In this document: positions 32,213-40,292 of the stretch, piece by piece | Position numbering within the stretch: the stretch's first letter is position 1 | Layout of the letters: every line of letters begins with the position of its first letter | Assembly: GCA_014654535.1 (NCBI GenBank) | Contig: BNBA01000020.1 | Coordinates: forward strand, 1-64,000 | DNA from: Xanthomonas boreopolis | GTDB taxonomy: Bacteria > Pseudomonadota > Gammaproteobacteria > Xanthomonadales > Xanthomonadaceae | DNA length: 64,000 nucleotides | Direction: 5' to 3' | Notes under the pieces: generated by a model | Databases searched by the model: none | What the model was told of the DNA's origin: nothing | The model's input: the letters and a program-made list of their open reading frames with translations, nothing else | Translations under genes and position numbers: made by a program

Positions 32213-34927
32213 TCAGAAGCGGTAGTTCGCGCCCAGCAGGTAGGTGCGGCCGTACTCGTAGTACTTGTTGACGCGCTCGTTGAGCGAGTCGTTGTTGGAG
32301 CGGAACGGCTCGTTCTCCAGGTTGTTGACCTGCAGCAGCAGCGACAGGTTGGCCAGCCGGCCGCTCTGGAAGGTGTAGCCGAGCTGCAGATCGGTCACGG
32401 TTTCCTTGCCGAACATCACCTGCTCGCGGTCGCCGCCGTAGCCCTGCACCTCGCCCAGGAACTGCGAGCGGTGGCGGCTGCTGATGCGGGCCGAGAACCC
32501 GTGGCGCTCGTAGTAGGCGGTGATGCTGGAGACGTACTTGGAAAGGCCCGGCAGCGGCTGGGTGGTGCCCGGGCCGTCGGGGTGGATCTCGCTGGTGGTG
32601 TCGGAGTAGTTGGCGACGATGCCGAAGCCTTCCAGCGGCGACCACAGGATGTCCAGCGGCACCGACAATGCCAGCTCGTAGCCGCGGATCTTGCCGCCTT
32701 CGCCGTTGACCGGCTGGGTGTATTCGCCGATCGTGCTGGACGAGTACGAGGCCAGGGTCTCGGCCGAGATCGGCAGCTGGCTGAAGTCGTACTGGACGGT
32801 CTGGCTGTAGATGTAGGTCTTCAGGTCCTTGAAGAAGTACGCCGCGCTGAAATATCCCTTGTCGCCGGCGAAATACTTCTCGTAGGACAGGTCGTAGGCA
32901 TCGGCGAGCCAGGGCTTGAGGTTCGGGTTGCCGCCGCTGCCGGTCCATTTCTGCTTGGTCTGGTCGTAGCTGAAGACCGCGTTGCCCGCCATCTGGTCCA
33001 TGCGCGGGCGCGCCATCTGCCGCGAAGCGCCCAGCCGCAGCACCTGTTCGTGCGGGAAGCCGAACGACAGGTTCATGCTCGGCAGGTAGTTGGTGTAGGA
33101 GGTGCCCTGGGTATTGCTGTCCCCCAGCGCCACGCCGTCGAAGGTGGCGACGCCCTCCGATTCCTGGTCGACGTTGACCGCCTGGATGCCGACGTTGCCC
33201 TTGACCGACACCGGCCCGAGGTCTCCGTCGAGGTTGAGCTGCGCGTAGGCGGTGGCTACTTGCTCGTCGACCTGCCAGTTCTTGTTGCTGATGTCCGGGT
33301 CGTCCTTGCCGACCAGGTAGTAGACGCCGTCATTGAGCATCCCCAGCACGTCAAGGCGCAGCACCCGGCTGATGCCGGCGAAGTTGAAGTCGGTGCCCTT
33401 GACGTACGGGGTCGGCACGGCCATTTCGACGTTGTCGGTGCAGGCCGCGGTGGTGCACAGCGTGTACTCGGTGGAGGCGCGGCTCTTGCTCCGGTCGGTG
33501 AGGTTGGCGCCGAACTGCAGGTTGCTGATGAAGCCGCTGTCGAAGCTGCGCGACAGGTCCAGGCGCACGGCCGAGAGGGTGTCCTTGACCTGGAAATACT
33601 TCAGGTAGCCGGCCTGGGCGCGCGCGCCGCCCCAACTGCCCGGGTCGTAGAAGGTCAGGTTCGAGGCGTCGCCGTAGTCCGCGCCGAGGTAGCTGTCGTA
33701 CCAGCCATTGCTGTTGTAGGTGAAGGTGCCGCTGTCGCTGGCATCGCCGGCCAGGCCGGCATAGCTTTCGAGCAGGGTCTCGTCGCGCTTGGCGCGCGAA
33801 TAGCTGACGTCGGCGGTGGCGGTCCAGTGAGCGTTGATCGAGACCTTGTTGTTCCAGCCGACCGAGATCAGCTTGTCGTCGGTCTCGTTGTAGTCGTTGC
33901 GCACGACCACCGGAGAGATGTTGCTCCACTGCGAGGACACCGTGGTGCCGTTCTGGTACTCGGCGCTTTCCAGGGTGGAGCCGCTGCCGTAGGCCAGGCC
34001 GTACTGCAGGCCCCACTTGGATTCCTTGCGCTTGAACTCAGAATAGAACAGGTCGAGCGTGGACTCGAAGCGGTCGTTCGGCTTGAACTGCACGGTGGCC
34101 ATCACGCCGTCGCGCTTGTTGTCGATCTCCGAGCGGTAGGCATTGCCGCCGCCGATGATGCCGTTGCTGTAGCCCCAGGACTCGTACTGCTTGCTCTGGC
34201 CGGGGCTGTCCATATGCGCCAGCCCGAGCACCACGCCCCAGGTGTCGTCGGCGAACTGGTCGATGTAGGAGGCGCTGAGGCGGTTGCCGTAGTCCTTCAG
34301 GTCGCCAAGGCGGTTCATGTCGCCGCGGACGTTGATCGCGACGGCGCGCTCGCCGTAGTCGAGCGGGCGCACCGTCTTCATGTTCACCGTGCCCGACAGG
34401 CCCTGGCCGACCAGCTCGGCGCTGGTGGTCTTGTGCACCACCACCTGGCTCATGAGCTCGGACGGATACTGGTCGAACTCCACGCCGCGGTTGTTGCCGA
34501 AGCTAACCTGCTCGCGGCCGTTGAGTAGCGCGGTCGAGAAGTCGCCGGCGAAGCCGCGGATGTTGATCTCCTGCGGGCGGCCGCCGTAGCGCTGCGCGGT
34601 CAGGCCGGGCAGGCGCGCGAGCGAGTCGGCGATGCTGGCGTCGGGCAGCTTGCCGATGTCCTCGGCCGAGATCGCCTCGACGATGGTGTTCTCGGCCTGC
34701 TTAGTGATGATCGAGGCCTCGATCGCACGGCGGATGCCGGTGACGGTGACCGAGTCGAGCTGCTTGATGGCGCCGTCGGCGGGCGGGTTGGCGGCTTCTT
34801 CGGCCTTGGCCTGCTGCTCGGACGCGGTGGTGTCGGCAGACGTGGTGGCGGACTGGGCCATGGCCAGCGTCGGCGTCAGGGCGACGGCCAGCGCGATGCT
34901 CAGCGCGCTGCGCTTGTGGTTCAACAT
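32213..34927 (-). CDS. TonB-dependent receptor, maltodextrin uptake type
   Basis: A 904-residue outer-membrane transporter of the Xanthomonas/Caulobacter class. ATG 34927 follows GGGAGGGG and begins a signal peptide ending near LAMAQ. A TonB-box-like DSVTVTG lies at about residues 58-64, then the plug domain (LPDASIADSLARLPGLTAQR, INIRGFAGDFSTALLNGRE), then the 22-strand barrel ending in a C-terminal Phe (LLGANYRF), as needed for outer-membrane insertion. Its gene diverges from a secreted amylase and shares one operator with it. It probably imports maltodextrins made by the secreted enzymes. The substrate is inferred from context. Confidence 0.92.
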   Translation of the reverse strand: MLNHKRSALSIALAVALTPTLAMAQSATTSADTTASEQQAKAEEAANPPADGAIKQLDSVTVTGIRRAIEASIITKQAENTIVEAISAEDIGKLPDASIADSLARLPGLTAQRYGGRPQEINIRGFAGDFSTALLNGREQVSFGNNRGVEFDQYPSELMSQVVVHKTTSAELVGQGLSGTVNMKTVRPLDYGERAVAINVRGDMNRLGDLKDYGNRLSASYIDQFADDTWGVVLGLAHMDSPGQSKQYESWGYSNGIIGGGNAYRSEIDNKRDGVMATVQFKPNDRFESTLDLFYSEFKRKESKWGLQYGLAYGSGSTLESAEYQNGTTVSSQWSNISPVVVRNDYNETDDKLISVGWNNKVSINAHWTATADVSYSRAKRDETLLESYAGLAGDASDSGTFTYNSNGWYDSYLGADYGDASNLTFYDPGSWGGARAQAGYLKYFQVKDTLSAVRLDLSRSFDSGFISNLQFGANLTDRSKSRASTEYTLCTTAACTDNVEMAVPTPYVKGTDFNFAGISRVLRLDVLGMLNDGVYYLVGKDDPDISNKNWQVDEQVATAYAQLNLDGDLGPVSVKGNVGIQAVNVDQESEGVATFDGVALGDSNTQGTSYTNYLPSMNLSFGFPHEQVLRLGASRQMARPRMDQMAGNAVFSYDQTKQKWTGSGGNPNLKPWLADAYDLSYEKYFAGDKGYFSAAYFFKDLKTYIYSQTVQYDFSQLPISAETLASYSSSTIGEYTQPVNGEGGKIRGYELALSVPLDILWSPLEGFGIVANYSDTTSEIHPDGPGTTQPLPGLSKYVSSITAYYERHGFSARISSRHRSQFLGEVQGYGGDREQVMFGKETVTDLQLGYTFQSGRLANLSLLLQVNNLENEPFRSNNDSLNERVNKYYEYGRTYLLGANYRF

Positions 34928-35063
34928 TTTCCCCTCCCAGGCAATGTTGTGATGTCGAGTTGTGCGTCCGGGTGATTGTCTGGACGTGGGTTGCACGCAG
35001 CGGAATGGTCCGTTCGCGACTGGCACGTATGGTAGACAGCGGCATACCTCGCGCGTCCTTCTT

Positions 35064-35075
35064 GCATACGTATTC
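35064..35075. promoter_or_regulatory. Putative LacI-family operator, copy 2 (divergent promoter)
   Basis: The reverse complement of GAATACGTATGC, within the full palindrome-like TGCATACGTATTCA. It lies 136 bases from the TonB receptor start on one side and 106 bases from the secreted amylase start on the other, so one site could control both genes. Confidence 0.75.
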
Positions 35076-35181
35076 AATGGCCGCAGCCAGGGTGGAATCG
35101 ATTTCACGAGGCACCATGGCGCCGCCGCGGGCGGAAGGGCATCGGTCCCGGGCGAGGCTGGAGCGCAGGAAGGGAGGAAAC

Positions 35182-37734
35182 ATGCGGACCATGAACAAGC
35201 TGGCGTGCCTGGCCGGCATGTGGCTGTCCGGCGCGGCCGTGGCGGCCGCGCCCACGGAGCCGGCACGCGACTGGCGCGATCAGGTCATCTATTTCGCGAT
35301 GATCGATCGCTTCGACAACGGCGATCCGGGCAACGACGACCAGGGCGGCGGCGAATACGATCCGGCTGATCTGCGCCGCTTCAGCGGCGGCGATCTCGCC
35401 GGGCTGGCGCGGCGGCTCGACTACATCCAGGACCTGGGCGCGACCGCGTTGTGGATCACCCCGCCGGTAGCCAACCAGTGGTGGAACGCGCGTGCGCAGT
35501 ACGGCGGCTACCACGGCTACTGGGCGCAGGACTTCACCCGGGTCGATCCGCACTTCGGCGACCTCGCGGCCTATCGCGCGCTGGCCGACGGCCTGCACGC
35601 GCGCGGCATGCGGCTGGTGCAGGACATCGTGGTCAACCACACCGCCGACCATTTCTCGTGCACCGCCCCCGGCCGTTGCGTGCGCCACGACGCCACGCGG
35701 GTGCGGCCGGCACCGCTGCAGCACAACGATCCGCGCGATCCGTGCGACCGCGCCCGCGGCATCTACCACTGGACGCCGGACATCGCCGATTTCGGCGAGC
35801 GCCGCCAGGAGCTGGACTACCAGCTGGCCGGCCTCGACGACCTCAATACCGAGAACCCCGAGGTGCGCCGCGCGCTGCGCCGCATCTACGGCGACTGGAT
35901 CGGGCAGGTGGGGGTGGATGCGTTCCGCGTCGACACCGCGTTCTACGTGCCCGAGCGCTACTTCCGTGATTTCCTCTACAGCGACGACCCGCAGGCGCCG
36001 GGCATTCTGCGGCTGCGGCCGTTCGCAGGCGGCGCCGGCTTCCACGTGTTCGGCGAGGGCTTCGGCATCGACCGCGCGTTCGACGACACCCAGGCGCGGC
36101 GGATCGAGGCGTACACGCGCGACGCCGACGGCCCGTTGCTGCCGGGCATGCTCAACTTCCCGCTGTACGGCACGCTCGGCGAGGTATTTGCGCGCGGCCG
36201 GCCGGCCGCCGAGCTGGGCTGGCGCATCGAGGACATGCTGCGCGTGCATGCCGATCCGTGGCTGATGCCGACGTTCGTGGACAACCACGACGTCGAGCGG
36301 TTCCTGGCCGGAGGTAGCGAAGCGGCGTTGCGGCAGGCGCTGCTGGCAATCATGACGCTGCCCGGCATCCCGGTGATCTACTACGGCACCGAGCAGGGCT
36401 TCCGCGGCCAGCGCGACGCGATGTTCGCCGCCGGCTACGGCGCGGGCGGGCGCGACCACTTCGACCGCGACGCACCGCTCTACCGCTACCTGCAGCGCGC
36501 CATCGCGCTTCGCCGCGGGAACCGGGTGTTCTCGCGCGGGACGCCGCGCGTGCTGCGCGCCGAGGCGGCGGCGCCGGGCGCGCTGGTCTACCGGATGGAC
36601 GCCGCGGACCAGAGCGCGCTGGTCGTGTTCAACACCGCGGACCGGCCGGTGCTACTGGACGGACTGCAGACCGGTCTGGCGGCGGGAACCCGGCTCGATG
36701 CGCTGTTCTCGATCGACGGCGAGGCGCCGGCGCAGCGCATTGGTGCGGGCGGGCGCCTGGACCTGGTGCTGCCGCCGCGTGCGGGCTGGGTGTGGCGTGC
36801 GACGCCGGCCAGCGGCGGCATCCCGCGCGCTCCGGATGCGATGACGATCACGATGCCTGGCGATCCGGACCAGGTGGGTGACTTCGAGGTGCGCGGCGTC
36901 GCGCCGGGCGCCGGTCCGGTGCGGCTGGTGATCGACGGCGACCTCGGCCGCGCCCAGGTCGCGCAGGCCGGCGACGACGGCCGCTGGTCGCTGCGGCTGC
37001 GCACCGACGCGCTGGTCGATCCGCAGGCAGGGCACCGGCTGGTCGCCTGGCAACCGGCGACCGGCGCGATGTCGGCGCCAGCGACGTTCCGGGTGGCGCG
37101 CGAGTGGCGGCTGCTGGCGCAGCAGGACGATCCCGAGGGCGACGACGCCGGGCCGGACGGGCGCTACCGCTATCCCGCCGATCCGGGCTGGAGCCGCGAG
37201 CGGCCCGGCGACCTGCGCCGCGTGCGGGCGCTGACCAGCGGCGGTTCGCTGCGGCTGGAACTGGAGACGCACAGCGTGGTCTCGGAATGGAACGCGCCGA
37301 ACGGCTTCGACCACGTCGCCTTCACCGTCTACCTCGGCCTGCCGGGACGATCGGGCGCGACGCTGATGCCGCTGCAGAACGCGACGCTGCCCGACGGCCT
37401 GCACTGGAACTACCGGCTGCGCATCGGCGGCTGGGCCAACGCGCTGACCGGCGCCGACGGCGCCGCTGCCGATCATGAAGGCACGCCGGTGTCGCCCGGG
37501 GCGCAACTGGAGGTGGACAGGGCCGCGCGCCGCATCACGATCACGCTGCCGGCCGATGCGCTGGGCGATCCCGACGACCTGCGCGGCGCGACGGTGTACG
37601 TGACGACCTGGGACTACGACGGCGGATACCGCGAGCTCACCCCGGGAGGCGGCAGCGCGAGTTTCGGCGGTGCCGACGGCAGGGTGGCGCCGCGCGTGCT
37701 GGATGCGGCGTTGCTGAGGCTGCGGCCGGACTGA
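35182..37734 (+). CDS. Secreted GH13 alpha-amylase with glucodextranase-like C-terminal domain
   Basis: An 850-residue exported enzyme. AGGGAGGA precedes ATG 35182, and residues 1-23 form a signal peptide. The GH13 barrel follows, with D251 in VDAFRVDTAF as nucleophile, E292 in HVFGEGF as acid/base and D370 in FVDNHDVERF. About 480-560 is the barrel-associated beta domain, and about 555-650 an Ig-like module. Residues 650-850 (PEGDDAGPDGRYRYP to the end) match the glucodextranase C-terminal carbohydrate-binding type. It should cut starch or maltodextrin outside the cytoplasm and feed the divergent TonB receptor. Confidence 0.9.
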   Translation: MRTMNKLACLAGMWLSGAAVAAAPTEPARDWRDQVIYFAMIDRFDNGDPGNDDQGGGEYDPADLRRFSGGDLAGLARRLDYIQDLGATALWITPPVANQWWNARAQYGGYHGYWAQDFTRVDPHFGDLAAYRALADGLHARGMRLVQDIVVNHTADHFSCTAPGRCVRHDATRVRPAPLQHNDPRDPCDRARGIYHWTPDIADFGERRQELDYQLAGLDDLNTENPEVRRALRRIYGDWIGQVGVDAFRVDTAFYVPERYFRDFLYSDDPQAPGILRLRPFAGGAGFHVFGEGFGIDRAFDDTQARRIEAYTRDADGPLLPGMLNFPLYGTLGEVFARGRPAAELGWRIEDMLRVHADPWLMPTFVDNHDVERFLAGGSEAALRQALLAIMTLPGIPVIYYGTEQGFRGQRDAMFAAGYGAGGRDHFDRDAPLYRYLQRAIALRRGNRVFSRGTPRVLRAEAAAPGALVYRMDAADQSALVVFNTADRPVLLDGLQTGLAAGTRLDALFSIDGEAPAQRIGAGGRLDLVLPPRAGWVWRATPASGGIPRAPDAMTITMPGDPDQVGDFEVRGVAPGAGPVRLVIDGDLGRAQVAQAGDDGRWSLRLRTDALVDPQAGHRLVAWQPATGAMSAPATFRVAREWRLLAQQDDPEGDDAGPDGRYRYPADPGWSRERPGDLRRVRALTSGGSLRLELETHSVVSEWNAPNGFDHVAFTVYLGLPGRSGATLMPLQNATLPDGLHWNYRLRIGGWANALTGADGAAADHEGTPVSPGAQLEVDRAARRITITLPADALGDPDDLRGATVYVTTWDYDGGYRELTPGGGSASFGGADGRVAPRVLDAALLRLRPD

Positions 37735-37740
37735 GAGAGG

Positions 37741-39876
37741 TCAACAAAACGCGTCATCTCCGCCGCAAGCGCACTGCTGTTCGGGGAAAATCTGCTCGTC
37801 GCCCCAGCGTGGGCGGGGGGCAGTGACTTTGCCGTGATAGCGCGCCGGCCCCAGCGGCACGAACCGGATCGCCTCGCCGCCGCCCGGCGCCAGTTTCAAC
37901 TCCAACCGGTCCGCGCTGCCCACCTCGCGCGTTTCGCGCACGAATGCGAACGGGTTGCTGCGGTAGTCGGCGGTGTCGCCGTCGCGGTAGATCTCGGCGC
38001 GGTAGCGAACGCCCGGCTCGAGGAAGGAGAGATCGATCGGCAATACGCGGCCATGTTCGTCGGTGATGCTGCCGACGAACCAGTCGCGGCTATGGCGATC
38101 CTTGCGCGCGATCGTCACGTAGTCGCCGACCTCGCCGTTGAGCACGCGCGTATCGTCCCAGTCCACGGCGACGTCCTCGATGAAGCGGAACGCCTCGCGG
38201 TGCCGTTCGTAATGTTCCGGCAGGTCGGCGGCCATCTGGATCGGGCTGTAGATGGTCACGTACAGCGCCAGTTGGCGGGCGAGGGTGCTGGGGATCGGCT
38301 GGCCGCCGCGTCCCTTCAGGCTGAGGATGCCGGGGGTGTAGTCCATCGGCCCGGACAGCAGCCGCGTGAACACCAGGTCGACCTCGTGCGCGGGAGGATT
38401 GGGTGGTTGCCCCCAGGCGTTGTACTCCATGCCGCGCGCGCCCTCGCGCGAGAGCCAATTCGGATAGGTCCGGCGCAGGCCGGTGTCCTTGATCGGTTCG
38501 TGCGCATTGACCGACAGGTGCCGCCTGGCCGCTTCCTGCACCACCTTCAGGTGGTGGCGCGCCATGAACTGCCCGTCGTGCCACTCGCGCCACAGCGGGC
38601 CGCCGGCCGGGTTGCGCCGGTCGACCTGGCCGTCGTCGCAGACGTAGCCGGTCTTGAAGGTGTCCACGCCTAGCCGCGCGTACAGGTCGAGCGCGGCATC
38701 GAGCTGGTCCTCGTAGTGCTCGATGGCGCACCCGGTCTCGTGGTGGCCGATCAGGTGCACGCCTTTCTTCGCGGCGTAGGCGCTCAAGGCCTCGATGTCG
38801 AAATCCGGCGTGGGCCGGGTGAAGTCGAAGGCATAACCGTTGCCGACCCAGTCGCCATCCCAGCCCGGATTCCAGCCTTCCACCAGCACCCCGCGGAAAC
38901 CATGGGCGGCCGCGAAGTCGATGTAGCGCTTGGTGTTGGCGGTGGTGGCGGCATGCCTGGGGCCGGTGGCCCAACTCTGCTGGTCGAGGTGCATCGACCA
39001 CCACACGCCGACGTACTTGGCCGGATGCACCCAGCCCACGTCGCCCAGCACATTGGGTTCGTTGAGGTTGAGGATCAGGTCGGACTCGACCAGCCCGCCC
39101 GCGCGGTCGGCGATCTGCAGGGTGCGCCAGGGCGTATCGAACGGAAGGGCGCGCCGCACCTTCCAGCCTTCCGCGGACGGCGAGAGCTGCGCACGCAGGC
39201 GCTGGCCTTCGGTGCGGCGCAGCCACATGCCGGCGTAATCGACCAGCGCCGCCTCGTGGATGGCCACGTGCAGGCCGTCGCGGCTGCGCAGGGTGAGCGG
39301 CGTGTGCGCCAGCGGCACTTCGTCCAGCGGCGTGCGCCGGTACAGGTATTCGTAGTGGATGGGTTCGCCCGCCGGGATCCACCAGGCGGTGGATTCGGGG
39401 GCGATCGCGAATTCGGTCAGTTCGTCGTCGATGACCGCTTCGCGCATGGAGGCCTGCTCGGGGAAGCGGTAGCGGAAGCCAAGGCCGTCGTCGTAGACGC
39501 GGAATTCCACGTCCAGGCGCCTTTTCAGCCCGCCGCGCTCGGCCAGCCGCACCGTGAGCGCGTTGTAGCGGTTGCGCACATAGCGGCGTTCGCCCCAGGG
39601 CTGCTCCCAGGTCTCGTCGTGGTTGGACGCGGACTGGTCCAGCAGCACGAAGTCGCGGTCCAGGCGGCCATTGCGCAGCTGGAAGCCGAGCTGCGAGGGG
39701 GCCACCACCGTTTCGCCGAAGCGCTCCACCGTATAGCTGGGGCGTCCGCCGTCCAGCTGCAGCGACACGCGCAGCACGTGCCCGGGGGATTCGACGCTGG
39801 CGACCGTGGCGGGCTCGGCCTGCGCCGCGAGGGCGAACACGGTCAGGAGGATTGCCGACAGCATTCTTGCCGTCAT
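37741..39876 (-). CDS. GH97 alpha-glucosidase (SusB-like)
   Basis: A 711-residue enzyme for terminal alpha-glucosyl release. ATG 39876 (or ATG 39864) begins a signal peptide ending AAQA, so it is periplasmic. The N-terminal beta-sandwich is followed by the barrel with VLVEGWNPGWDG, HLIGHHET (E380) and SVNAHEP (E460). E380 and E460 match the general-base positions of inverting SusB. The Gly in FKTGYV replaces the Asp nucleophile of retaining members, so inversion is expected. The last 28 or so codons and the stop lie inside an 87-bp repeat that also abuts the start, so the C-terminal tail looks acquired. Confidence 0.92.
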   Translation of the reverse strand: MTARMLSAILLTVFALAAQAEPATVASVESPGHVLRVSLQLDGGRPSYTVERFGETVVAPSQLGFQLRNGRLDRDFVLLDQSASNHDETWEQPWGERRYVRNRYNALTVRLAERGGLKRRLDVEFRVYDDGLGFRYRFPEQASMREAVIDDELTEFAIAPESTAWWIPAGEPIHYEYLYRRTPLDEVPLAHTPLTLRSRDGLHVAIHEAALVDYAGMWLRRTEGQRLRAQLSPSAEGWKVRRALPFDTPWRTLQIADRAGGLVESDLILNLNEPNVLGDVGWVHPAKYVGVWWSMHLDQQSWATGPRHAATTANTKRYIDFAAAHGFRGVLVEGWNPGWDGDWVGNGYAFDFTRPTPDFDIEALSAYAAKKGVHLIGHHETGCAIEHYEDQLDAALDLYARLGVDTFKTGYVCDDGQVDRRNPAGGPLWREWHDGQFMARHHLKVVQEAARRHLSVNAHEPIKDTGLRRTYPNWLSREGARGMEYNAWGQPPNPPAHEVDLVFTRLLSGPMDYTPGILSLKGRGGQPIPSTLARQLALYVTIYSPIQMAADLPEHYERHREAFRFIEDVAVDWDDTRVLNGEVGDYVTIARKDRHSRDWFVGSITDEHGRVLPIDLSFLEPGVRYRAEIYRDGDTADYRSNPFAFVRETREVGSADRLELKLAPGGGEAIRFVPLGPARYHGKVTAPRPRWGDEQIFPEQQCACGGDDAFC
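37752..37838 (+). repeat. 87-bp direct repeat, copy A (at the 3' end of the GH97 gene)
   Basis: Begins CGTCATCTCCGCCG and ends AGTGACTTTGCCGTGAT. It matches 39871-39957 in the same orientation over 87 bases with about ten differences. It covers the stop codon and the last codons of the GH97 gene. Confidence 0.85.
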
Positions 39877-39957
39877 CCCCGCGAAAGCGCACTGCTGTCC
39901 GGGGAAAGTCCGCTCGTCGCCCCCGCGCAGGCGGGGGCCCAGTGACTTTGCCGTGAT
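39871..39957 (+). repeat. 87-bp direct repeat, copy B (at the 5' end of the GH97 gene)
   Basis: Begins CGTCATCCCCGCG and ends AGTGACTTTGCCGTGAT. The GH97 start codon ATG 39876 lies in its first bases. Both copies read in the same frame through the gene edge. Confidence 0.85.
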
Positions 39958-40292
39958 CGGCGCGGAAGTCGCTGGATCCCCGCCTTCGCGGGGATGACGA
40001 GCGTTATCGGTTGTCCTACGGCAATGAAAAACGCGGCGATGCGGCGTCAGCGGCATGTCCCCTCCCAAGGCGGCCGGTGGCGTGGATGTGCCGGGAATAT
40101 AGCGGCGCGACGCCGGTCCCCATCCAGGGATTCGATGAATACGTATGCAGCTGCGCATCGTCCCGCCGCCCGCGTCTACCATGTCGCACGGTGCCTCGGG
40201 AGGGGCCGTACGACCATCGCGCCGCGGTGCGGTGGAACACAACGGGCAAAGAGGGAGGGAGGCCAGCCGGCGCGTGCCGGTGCGCCGCTTCG
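39877..40292. promoter_or_regulatory. Divergent intergenic region between GH97 and six-hairpin glycosidase
   Basis: 416 bases without a gene. It holds repeat copy B (39871-39957), a perfect 8-bp hairpin with a CTTC loop at 39976-39995 followed by GACGAG (a common xanthomonad intergenic palindrome), and the third operator copy at 40137-40148. Promoter boxes could not be assigned. Confidence 0.6.
40137..40148. promoter_or_regulatory. Putative LacI-family operator, copy 3
   Basis: GAATACGTATGC within TGAATACGTATGCA, 144 bases before the start of the six-hairpin glycosidase that heads the transporter operon. Confidence 0.75.

Noticed and set aside
32471-34528. A 685-codon plus-strand open frame opposite the TonB receptor
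   Set aside because: Low-complexity Val/Ala/Gly/Arg translation typical of antisense GC-rich frames; the receptor gene is certain.
30222-40148. CRISPR-like array from repeated palindromes in the maltodextrin locus
   Set aside because: The three copies are isolated, in promoters, and several kilobases apart; no regular repeat-spacer pattern exists anywhere in the window.
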